Of a stretch of 64,000 nt of DNA, positions 1 through 7,328 are shown one piece after another. A model generated the notes under the pieces. It did no database searches, had not been told where the DNA came from, and saw only the letters and a list, made by a program, of their open reading frames with translations. The position numbers and the translations under genes were made by a program. This stretch comes from GCA-002733465 sp965230525 (GTDB lineage: Bacteria > Pseudomonadota > Gammaproteobacteria > Enterobacterales > Kangiellaceae): contig OZ246008.1 of the NCBI GenBank assembly GCA_965230525.1, positions 4,402,001 to 4,466,000 on the forward strand. The letters run 5' to 3'. Every line of letters starts with the position of its first letter. Position 1 is the first letter of the stretch.

Positions 1-22
1 ACCTACAAGCGACCTTGTAGGT
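1..22. repeat. Perfect inverted repeat at the window edge
   Basis: Nine-base arms ACCTACAAG (1-9) and CTTGTAGGT (14-22) flank the loop CGAC. No T-tract follows, so it is not a clear terminator. It ends two bases before the candidate TTG start of the TonB receptor, and that reading frame is open through it to the window edge. It could be an operator, the edge of a larger repeat, or part of a coding region that begins outside the window. Confidence 0.55.
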
Positions 23-24
23 AT

Positions 25-2397
25 TTGCATTTGTATCTTCTCATAACCAATAAGATACCTCTCTATTCTCCAAAAGTAGTATTGCTACTGTTTCTGTTTG
101 CCATTTTAAAGCTCAACACACTTGAGGCTAAGAGCAACAAGGATTCCGAACAAAACTTCGAACAATTAATGTCACTCTCTCTCGAGCAACTAATTAATCT
201 AAAAGTTGATGTCGGCTCCAATGTGGCGACATCACAAATTGAGCAACCAGTGACGATATCGACGATCAGTCAAAATCAGATAAAACTAAGTGGGGCTAGA
301 ACGGTCAATGAATTGATCAGCTTACTCACTCCAGGCTATTTCTTGGTCGAAGATCAAGATGATACGATTGCTGGCTTTAGAGGCCTAGCGCCAGATAATA
401 ACTCCAAAGTACTTTTACTCTTAAATGGCAATAGTCTTAACACAGAGTGGTTTTGGGGGCCACCTGACGCTCTGCTAAACAGTTTAGATATGGATTTTAT
501 TGATCGCATCGAAATTATTCGTGGTCCCGGTAGCGTGACCCAAGGGCAAGGAGCGTTATTAGGAGTCATTAATATCGTGACTTCGACAAGCCTCGCGAGC
601 GAATTACATATTGCTCGTGGTGCAGATGGACTAGCTAAACACACCTTTCATTATGCAAAATCCTTTGAACAAGGCGCATTTTCAATCTATTTATCCGATG
701 GCGAGTATGTTGGTAATCCGATGGCGAATAGGGGATGGACCGAACTCCGTTCAGAACAAGGACTTTCGGTCTTTCAGCGTCAACACCATTTACACGCATC
801 AGAATATACCACTGCCATTTTCTCGGCGAAGTATGAACAATGGCAAGGCAACCTATTTCGATTCAATCAGTCTCGCAATTTGTATAATTTTTTTAGAGAT
901 AGAGAAGTTGTTGAACAGACCTTAACTGGTTTCACATTACAGCAGCAATACAAGTTTGATCAAAATATCAGCCTAAAAACCTCGCTTAAATACCTAATTG
1001 ATGATTACTTTTTATCTTCTCATGGGCGAAATATTCCAGCGCAAACACGGGAGCTATATGAATCAAGCCAAAGCAACTTTAGCGATGTGATCAACTCAAC
1101 TGTTGGCGCAGACAGGCTAGTAACTCCGGAAGTGGTAATGGGGGGTACACGAGAGACCCGTTACGGTTTAAAAATGGTGTTAAATATTGCCTCTTTTTCC
1201 AACCACAAAATGGCCATGGGGTTCGACCACAATGTTTTTAAAATGGGTCAAGAAAACAATGATGGTATTAACTTTATTATCAATGAGCAAATTCAACGGT
1301 TGGGGTTAATAAGTGATGGTGCCGGTGGTATCGTCCAGTCTAATTCACCCAATCAGAACAATACTTGGGTTAACCCAGACGAGTTCTCGATCTTTAGTCT
1401 TTTTTTCGAGGACTATTACACCTTAACATCCAACACAGATCTGTTTGCAGCCTTTCACTGGGATGACCACCCCAACTGGGGACATCAAATTTCCCCCAGA
1501 ATAGGCATTCATATTAGGCACGACCAAAAGCATTTTTGGCGAATGTCTTGGCAAACCGGATTTAGAGGAGCGGTCGGAGTTCAAACAGCCGGCGGCTTTA
1601 TCCAAGACGGCTTTTTGGCAGAAAACAATTTCGACGCGGTTAATCAGGTTGCCAACACCTTTGCTGATTTTGACTTTGATGGCGATCCAAGCAACGATAC
1701 CAACACATTAACACCGCTTAAACCAGAAACCATTGCAACCTTTGAAATATCTCACCAATACGTTGAGGACGCCCTGCAGATTAGAAGTGTCATCTTTCAC
1801 AATACTGTAGAAGATATTCTTGCCGCGCAAGCACACGGCTATGTGGGCCTTAACTTTGGAGACACCATTGGTTCTGATCAACTGGGTACTTGGGGAGGCA
1901 ATTGGTACTATCAAAACCAACAAGGCAAACTGACTCAAGCGGGGGTAGAAATTGAAATTGATTATTCAGTTAATCAGTGGAAATTTTCCGCAAGTCATTC
2001 CAATGTCACTATTCTATCTGCCGACCAAGGGGTCATTGGTCCATATGTTTTAGAAGGCAAAAAGATAGCGGCATATCCCGCTAATATCACTCGTTTCAGA
2101 ACGCAGCATGCAGTCCAAAACAACTGGGCAGAGATCCACTGGGGACTAACAGGGCTTTATTATTGGAATTATTACGAGCCCGCTGGCGAACGAGTCGATG
2201 GCGGAGAAATGATTAACGTCGGAATCAGCTTAACGCCCAAACAAGTTAAAAATATGGAGATTAGCTTAATTGCCAAGAACATAACCGATAATGACTCGCT
2301 TTACCCAATCAACACCACCGGAGACGCTAACGGCGCTCGCGGAACCCCTTCTATTGAGCCATTTGGCTGGTGGCTTAGCCTCAAGTATCAGTTTTAA
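25..2397 (+). CDS. TonB-dependent outer-membrane receptor
   Basis: An outer-membrane beta-barrel receptor that probably imports a ligand using TonB energy. After a basic and hydrophobic signal segment (about residues 15-36) there is a plug domain with the run GARTVNELISLLTPGYF, then FRG, LLLLNG and IEIIRGPGSVTQGQGALLGV, all plug hallmarks. The long C-terminal part has alternating barrel-like segments and ends in LKYQF, an aromatic C-terminal residue as expected for BamA-inserted barrels. The length of 790 residues is usual for the family. The start given is TTG, which leaves a plausible 36-residue signal peptide, but the frame is open to the window edge and the real start may lie upstream. 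The ligand cannot be read from the sequence; no haem, siderophore or B12 operon partner is adjacent. The gene downstream is convergent. Confidence 0.85.
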   Translation: MHLYLLITNKIPLYSPKVVLLLFLFAILKLNTLEAKSNKDSEQNFEQLMSLSLEQLINLKVDVGSNVATSQIEQPVTISTISQNQIKLSGARTVNELISLLTPGYFLVEDQDDTIAGFRGLAPDNNSKVLLLLNGNSLNTEWFWGPPDALLNSLDMDFIDRIEIIRGPGSVTQGQGALLGVINIVTSTSLASELHIARGADGLAKHTFHYAKSFEQGAFSIYLSDGEYVGNPMANRGWTELRSEQGLSVFQRQHHLHASEYTTAIFSAKYEQWQGNLFRFNQSRNLYNFFRDREVVEQTLTGFTLQQQYKFDQNISLKTSLKYLIDDYFLSSHGRNIPAQTRELYESSQSNFSDVINSTVGADRLVTPEVVMGGTRETRYGLKMVLNIASFSNHKMAMGFDHNVFKMGQENNDGINFIINEQIQRLGLISDGAGGIVQSNSPNQNNTWVNPDEFSIFSLFFEDYYTLTSNTDLFAAFHWDDHPNWGHQISPRIGIHIRHDQKHFWRMSWQTGFRGAVGVQTAGGFIQDGFLAENNFDAVNQVANTFADFDFDGDPSNDTNTLTPLKPETIATFEISHQYVEDALQIRSVIFHNTVEDILAAQAHGYVGLNFGDTIGSDQLGTWGGNWYYQNQQGKLTQAGVEIEIDYSVNQWKFSASHSNVTILSADQGVIGPYVLEGKKIAAYPANITRFRTQHAVQNNWAEIHWGLTGLYYWNYYEPAGERVDGGEMINVGISLTPKQVKNMEISLIAKNITDNDSLYPINTTGDANGARGTPSIEPFGWWLSLKYQF

Positions 2398-2456
2398 CTT
2401 AACTCGCAGAGTTTTTGCAAAGCGAGGCAGCAAAAACCAGTCAACTTGAGAATACG

Positions 2457-2847
2457 TTAATTCATACTAATTTTGTACCCAGGTGCTTTATAACCTTTTT
2501 CTCGTTTAACAAACATTCTCTTCAGCGTCTTAAGGTTATCCAGATAATCAAAGACTTGGATAGAATCTTTTTTGCTCCTTTCAATCCTACAAGCAGGATA
2601 GTATCCACTTCTGCCATTTTTAGACTCCAACCGAAACGAGTAGACATTATTTCTTCCTTTGTAATAAGAAATAAATAGATCAACTTTGGCTTCTAGCGTA
2701 GCGAGTTGATTAAAGAGCTTGGCTAATTTGAGTTCTTGCAGCGCCAAAATTTCATTACCTTCAGCAACTAATAACTGCTTTTCTTTGGCTAACTTTTTGA
2801 AGTCGATTGTCTATTTGCGATAGCTTTTCTCTAAGAGAATCAGACAC
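2457..2847 (-). pseudogene. Frameshifted third gene of the first AbiE operon, unknown coiled-coil-like protein
   Basis: A GTG start at 2847 lies two bases inside the upstream toxin gene's stop region (TAATGTG), so the two are translationally close. It reads VSDSLREKLSQIDNRLQK, then the frame ends early (it continues VSQRKAVISC and stops). If one A of the five-A run in CTTCAAAAAGTTAG is removed, the frame continues KLAKEKQLLVAEGNEILALQ into an open frame of about 96 residues ending at 2457 in GYKISMN. The restored protein is about 130 residues: a charged helical N-terminus, then a part rich in Lys, Arg and Tyr. I do not recognise the family. The single-base offset may be a real mutation, a sequencing error in a homopolymer, or slippage. 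The 391-base length (one over a multiple of three) fits a single extra base. Confidence 0.6.
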
Positions 2848-2848
2848 A

Positions 2849-3763
2849 TTAAATGCCTAACACATCCGTAAGTTTTTGGTAAGCGGCAGTGTGTTTTTCA
2901 TCGGGCATATTAGCCAGATTAATTTGTTTCCATTTAATAGCTGGAAGCTCACTCACGGTGTTTAATCCTAGTAAATCCCAATTGGGTTGTTTATTTTTAA
3001 ATGTCAACAGAAAAATTCTTTCATCGGCAGTCAAACCTTCGTGGATCAATTTAATTAGTTGAGTTCGCACGTCCATAAGCTCTTCAAGTGGTACGTCCTG
3101 TTCGGCCATATTTGCAAACTCTCCCTCATAAATCGCTGATATATCTTTGAGCTGAGGTTGCAGTAATTTCGCCATTGGCCGGTTATGACTTGCTATATAA
3201 ACCAGCAAAGCTTTTCTAATATCATCGGTCAATCCTTCGTTTTCCAACAACCACTTTACATCAAAGAGATCACGGGGATGTTGTCTGTCTAGAGCTGCGC
3301 AAATTTTTCCTGCATAGAGATCCGGCAACGCTACTACAGAAATTTCTGCGAAACCAAACTCATCCTCCACAGCTTCGCAAATAGTCATTTTCTTTGGCTC
3401 AAACACTGTCCCACGCAATACAGGTGACAACTCAATTTTTATTTGTACACCGTTACGCGCTATGACCAACCTCAATGCATCTTCTTTTTGATTGTATGAT
3501 TTTGATACTTCGGTTTCGGCCAGCTTAGTTATTAAAGTATTACTTAACTTATCTAATGCTGTACGTATATCTTCCAATGCTTCTGTACGAGATTTTATTG
3601 GTAGGTAAACCAAATCAATATCTACTGACAGTCTAGGTAAATCCCTTACGAAAAGATTAATAGCCGTTCCGCCTTTTAATGCAAAGCACTCATGCTCAGA
3701 CACAAAGGGTAAAACTTGCGTGAGCAGCTGAACCTGCTTGTAATAGTTACTTGAATGGTCCAT
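2849..3763 (-). CDS. AbiEii/AbiGii-family nucleotidyltransferase toxin, first copy
   Basis: The toxin half of a type IV toxin-antitoxin or abortive-infection pair. Known AbiEii proteins are nucleotidyltransferases of the DNA polymerase beta fold, and MenT relatives modify tRNA acceptor ends. Residues 27-54 carry the signature: FALKGGTAINLF (KGGT at 30-33) followed by SVDIDLVY, giving the two metal-binding aspartates at 48 and 50. DLYAGKICAALDRQHPRDLFDV, the K...R.RD..D region typical of the family, follows near residues 148-169. Length 304 residues is normal. Its ATG has a good ribosome site (AAGGAAAAG) and sits 15 bases after the antitoxin gene. A small frameshifted gene overlaps its stop. 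This copy differs strongly from the second AbiEii at 47911-48816, so the two are separate acquisitions rather than a recent duplication. Confidence 0.88.
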   Translation of the reverse strand: MDHSSNYYKQVQLLTQVLPFVSEHECFALKGGTAINLFVRDLPRLSVDIDLVYLPIKSRTEALEDIRTALDKLSNTLITKLAETEVSKSYNQKEDALRLVIARNGVQIKIELSPVLRGTVFEPKKMTICEAVEDEFGFAEISVVALPDLYAGKICAALDRQHPRDLFDVKWLLENEGLTDDIRKALLVYIASHNRPMAKLLQPQLKDISAIYEGEFANMAEQDVPLEELMDVRTQLIKLIHEGLTADERIFLLTFKNKQPNWDLLGLNTVSELPAIKWKQINLANMPDEKHTAAYQKLTDVLGI

Positions 3764-3778
3764 TAAAACTTTTCCTTG

Positions 3779-4645
3779 TCATAACTCATTAACATCAACC
3801 ATATGGCGCGGCACTGTTATTAAGTAATCTTTATCAAGCTTCCCGCCTTTTGCGACAACCCGCTTTCCAGAACCCAGCTCATATTTATCTGCATTTAACT
3901 TTTTAAACCATGGGTAATTTTGTCGCTTAGCTAACCAAAAGAACAAGCGTTTCACTTTAATATTGCAACAAGCATCAAGTAGCGGGTCCAATTTACGCGG
4001 CGATAAGTTCACTAAACCTTGCATTAGTTCATTTGCATGTTCGATGGTGACGCTATTCGGTGAGGATGCCAACACTTCCAATATCGCTTTTTCCGGGCAG
4101 GAATAATGAATGGGTGGCAAGTCTGCTTCCCACTCATATGTTTTTATAAACTTTTCGCTTGTCATAACACTCTCAGACCAAAGTGTTTTAACGTTGTAAC
4201 TTTCGTACATTGTGGGCAAAGATAGACGCGCTAACCAAGACGGTAATTTGTTCTGCGAATATAAATGCACAGCTTGTTTACCCATAGACATATATTGAGT
4301 CAAACCCGATATCGCCAACGCGGTCAAGCCACCCACATGGACAGTAGGTACTGGACTCTCGTCCATTCGCTGAAGCGAAGCGACGACACCTTCCCATCGA
4401 ATATTCCGCGCATACTGGCTATAAACCCCAGATGCCAACATCAACAATGTCCCTGTTTTAACCGCGTTATCCAAAGCATGAATGCTCAAGCCTTGTGACG
4501 CTAGCCACTTTTTGGTGGCCAGCATTCCATAGGGCAATAGCTCCCTAAGAGACTCTTTGTAGCCACTCTTTTTCACAGTGCTTTTCAATGCTTCATTTTT
4601 TGTCAAGACAATCACATTCTTTAACGAAAGTTTAATATACACCAA
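3779..4645 (-). CDS. AbiEi-family antitoxin, first copy
   Basis: The antitoxin and likely autorepressor of the pair. An N-terminal winged-helix region (YGMLATKKWLASQGLSIHAL, TGTLLMLASGVYS) is followed by the AbiEi domain (VHVGGLTALAISGLTQYM, then VKTLWSE, and PEKAILEVLAS). The length of about 288 residues suits the longer AbiEi class, with a C-terminal toxin-neutralising domain. The start is uncertain: TTG at 4645 is the longest choice, GTG follows at 4642 and 4615, and there is no in-frame ATG before the conserved domain. A perfect palindrome lies directly before position 4645. If it holds the promoter, the real start is probably one of the later codons. Known AbiEi proteins bind inverted repeats in their own promoter, which fits this layout. 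It is first in the operon, ahead of the toxin. Confidence 0.85.
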   Translation of the reverse strand: MVYIKLSLKNVIVLTKNEALKSTVKKSGYKESLRELLPYGMLATKKWLASQGLSIHALDNAVKTGTLLMLASGVYSQYARNIRWEGVVASLQRMDESPVPTVHVGGLTALAISGLTQYMSMGKQAVHLYSQNKLPSWLARLSLPTMYESYNVKTLWSESVMTSEKFIKTYEWEADLPPIHYSCPEKAILEVLASSPNSVTIEHANELMQGLVNLSPRKLDPLLDACCNIKVKRLFFWLAKRQNYPWFKKLNADKYELGSGKRVVAKGGKLDKDYLITVPRHMVDVNEL

Positions 4646-4670
4646 ATATACGGCGATTGCCGCCGTATAT
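4646..4670. promoter_or_regulatory. Likely AbiEi operator palindrome
   Basis: A perfect inverted repeat with ten-base arms ATATACGGCG (4646-4655) and CGCCGTATAT (4661-4670), separated by ATTGC. It abuts the longest possible start of the abiEi-like gene. Studied AbiEi antitoxins repress their own operon by binding inverted repeats of about this size, so an operator role is the simplest reading. The role is inferred; the palindrome is seen directly. Confidence 0.7.
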
Positions 4671-4823
4671 TAATTATTATGCAAACTAGCATGGATGAAA
4701 ATAGTTTACAATTTTTTAATAATGCGACGGAAAACGCCGTAAATAAGCAAAGAGACAAAAGTGTGTCCAAAATGGACAATCTTTGGTTTCGAGAACACAA
4801 ACGGGCTAAAATAGAAAGGAAAA

Positions 4824-4900
4824 TGGTGGGCCCTCCCCGACTTGAACGGGGGACCTGCCGATTATGAGTCGGATGCTCTAACCAACTGAGCTAAGGGCCC
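4824..4900 (-). tRNA. tRNA with CAT anticodon, probably tRNA-Ile2
   Basis: On the minus strand the gene begins GGGCCCTTAGCTCAGTTGG, has the anticodon loop CTCATAA, a T-arm with TTCAAGT, and an encoded ACCA end. The acceptor stem GGGCCCT pairs with AGGGCCC. The acceptor carries C4-G69 and C5-G68, which are determinants for TilS (lysidine synthase), and TTA after the stem as in E. coli tRNA-Ile2. The other CAT tRNA in the window (46646-46722) has the elongator-Met form. Ile2 is therefore the better call, though elongator Met is not excluded. One anticodon-stem pair (27-43) reads as T-C. Confidence 0.85.
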
Positions 4901-5115
4901 TTTCTAGGAGAATTCAGCTTAGAATGGCAATACCCTAAGCGGAACGAGAGTTTACGGAAAAAACCGCCTTCAATCAATAGCTTTACACGGTAAATGTAGC
5001 CCTGTTTTATGATTAGCCAAGGAATTTATGGGCGCACATCGAAATTCTGCGAACTAGAGAATAAATTCGACTAAAATTAACACTATGTCATCAATTTTGG
5101 GGTTTGTTGTCATTC

Positions 5116-6654
5116 ATGTCCGATTCTGAAAAGAGCATCCAAGCGCTTATTAAGGAATATCACCTCACCCCCATAAGACCACTAGAATTAGCGGATATCG
5201 TTGAACAGCTCCGCGATCCATCCACTTCAATTCAATCTCTGACCCGCTATTTTTATCGCGATCCGATGTTATGCGGCTATTTATTGCAGACCGCTTGGCA
5301 ACAAGCTAAAAATAAAGAAAATGCGCCTTTTGCTGCCGATCATGCACTGAGTTCGTTGGGAATGGAGCGTGTAAGTCAGTTTTTTAAGTCTTGGCAGTCA
5401 AACACTAAACGAGCAGAGCCCGCCCGCCCAATAAGTGATGAGGTCAAATTTATGATGTCTAGCGCGGTGCTAGCAGCTGAATTAATGAGGCAATTAACCG
5501 AAAACTCACCAAAACTTAAATCGCTTTACTGGGCCGCTTTAAATCACAATTTTGCCGACACTTTGCTTTGGTCACTCAAACCGAGACCCATGTGGCGTAT
5601 TCAATACCGACAGTTGGTTTTACCAAAGAAAATTCCTTTATTTGAACAAGCCAAATTGGGGTTCGACCTGTGTCAGTGGCGGATTGCCATAGGCAAAGAG
5701 TGGCATTTGAGTGAACTGAACCAAATAACTTACGCTAAACAATTTCCGTTTAGCCGCAAGGAGCTCCTGCACTATGGTGAGCACGGCTACAGCAATCAGA
5801 CTGCAACCCTAAAATCATGGCACCTAACAGATAGTTGGCTAATTGTGACAGTAAACTGGTTAGCGAAATGCATACTCGCGAGCTGGTTTAAAAATAGCTA
5901 TAAGCACTATATTGGGATTACCCAGCAGGCCTTTCGCGTGTCCTCAAAAAAACTACAACAAGCAGTACAAGGGGCAATTAGGGAAAGTAGCGAGCACTTA
6001 AAACAAAGTCAGTTATTTATTCCAGCCGAACGGCATTTACAACTAAGTGGGTCCTCGGTTTATCCTCAATGGTTAAATGCTGCACCAAAAGTTCCCGCGC
6101 GAAGAGACTCAAAATACTTGCAGCAAACCGCTCAACTAAAACAGAAAGCGGATTTGATTGCGGCCGAGAAATTTATTCATGAAATAAGAAGTAAGCCCAA
6201 ACAATTTCGAAATACCAATGTACTGCTGAGACAAGTCATGGACTTAATGATAGAAAAGATTGGCTGTTCTCGAGCGAGCTTATTAGTGGTCGATTGGAAA
6301 AACAAGAAGGTCTCTACTTCAATGTTTGTCAGACAAAATAACTGTGAAAAAATAAAACTAGCATTTGATTTTGCCAGCAAAACCCCACTAGTAAAATTTG
6401 TAGCCGAGCAAGGGTTTATGTTTTTTGACAAAAATAAACACGGCAAAATTTGGAACCGACTGCCGCAAGAGATCATCACTCAAAATATCGACCAGTTTAT
6501 CTTTTTTTCATTTAAGCCTGCACAACGAGTTGATTTTTTAATTTACGTAGATAACGCCAACCAAGATGCAATCAACCAAGAAAGACTGAAAACCACTAAG
6601 CAACTGTTAAGTACGACTAACAAAGTAATTTCCTATAACACCAGCAAAACATAA
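5116..6654 (+). CDS. HDOD-domain signalling protein with C-terminal GAF-like domain
   Basis: A cytoplasmic regulator of the HDOD class, which resembles HD phosphohydrolases without needing the catalytic HD pair. The N-terminal part (about residues 15-200 of 512) has the HDOD pattern: a PIRPLELADIVEQLRDP segment, YFYRDPMLCGYLL, and HALSSLGMERVSQFF. The last third (about 370-500) looks like a GAF-type sensor (LLRQVMDLMIEKIGCSRASLLVVDW, then TPLVKFVAEQGFMFFD and a closing FLIYVDN strand). The ATG at 5116 is preferred; the in-frame TTG at 5104 adds only four residues. HDOD proteins often feed cyclic-di-GMP, motility or stress pathways, but no partner gene is nearby. It stands alone between a tRNA and a secreted protease. 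Confidence 0.75.
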   Translation: MSDSEKSIQALIKEYHLTPIRPLELADIVEQLRDPSTSIQSLTRYFYRDPMLCGYLLQTAWQQAKNKENAPFAADHALSSLGMERVSQFFKSWQSNTKRAEPARPISDEVKFMMSSAVLAAELMRQLTENSPKLKSLYWAALNHNFADTLLWSLKPRPMWRIQYRQLVLPKKIPLFEQAKLGFDLCQWRIAIGKEWHLSELNQITYAKQFPFSRKELLHYGEHGYSNQTATLKSWHLTDSWLIVTVNWLAKCILASWFKNSYKHYIGITQQAFRVSSKKLQQAVQGAIRESSEHLKQSQLFIPAERHLQLSGSSVYPQWLNAAPKVPARRDSKYLQQTAQLKQKADLIAAEKFIHEIRSKPKQFRNTNVLLRQVMDLMIEKIGCSRASLLVVDWKNKKVSTSMFVRQNNCEKIKLAFDFASKTPLVKFVAEQGFMFFDKNKHGKIWNRLPQEIITQNIDQFIFFSFKPAQRVDFLIYVDNANQDAINQERLKTTKQLLSTTNKVISYNTSKT

Positions 6655-7328
6655 ATCACAAGATGCTCTAAATCTCGTTCAAAGCATTCAAGGCATTAAA
6701 GGCGTTCAAGGCGTTCAAAGCGATAATAAAAACAAAGCTTCACCACTAGTGTTTTAAGCTTTTCTACACTGACTATTTTTTATAACGCCGAACAAATAAC
6801 AAAACACATTCAAATGTCCTTCTGAAAATAATCTCAAAAAAATATATATAACATGAACATATTTTTAGTTAAAAAATAATCGCTATTTATTTTGGTAATA
6901 ATACACAAAATATTTGTTGTTGTTTCGCATAAATCAAAAATATCTCATAGGATGATTGCAAAATTTCTCATAGCTCTTTAGCATCTTCTGGCGTTTTTTA
7001 AGCAGACAACGATCGATGCAATTACTTTATAACAAGAGCACCCATCGTAAAAAACAAGTTATCAATGGAGCATCTATTTTTTATAACGCCATAAATATAA
7101 TAACTGGCAAAAAAATGGATCTAGCAATCTGATAAATAAAATAACGTCCTATTAAAAAATGCAAAAACGTGCGATTTTTTTAAATGATTTTTTATGAAAA
7201 TTGACTTAGGTTCACAGCAGTAAAATTGATTTGTTTTTTGTCGATCATCTTTACTCGTGAATAGTTGTAAGGTCTTAATAATTTAAATGGGTAGTACTTC
7301 GCGCACACTCAAACCAATGGAGACCAAA
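6655..7328. other. AT-rich intergenic region with 9-bp tandem repeats and a duplicated 17-mer
   Basis: About 670 bases without a supported gene. At 6682-6717 there are four imperfect nine-base units (AAGCATTCA, AGGCATTAA, AGGCGTTCA, AGGCGTTCA). The 17-mer CTATTTTTTATAACGCC occurs twice, at 6773-6789 and 7074-7090. The rest is strongly AT-rich. It is the upstream region of the secreted protease gene, so the 17-mers may be regulatory sites. Confidence 0.6.

Noticed and set aside
2415..2678. 87-codon rightward open frame
   Set aside because: It is antisense to the frameshifted third AbiE gene and shows no protein-like pattern.
4679..4867. 62-codon rightward open frame
   Set aside because: It runs into the tRNA gene on the other strand; its ending is the translated complement of the tRNA and is a well-known artefact type.
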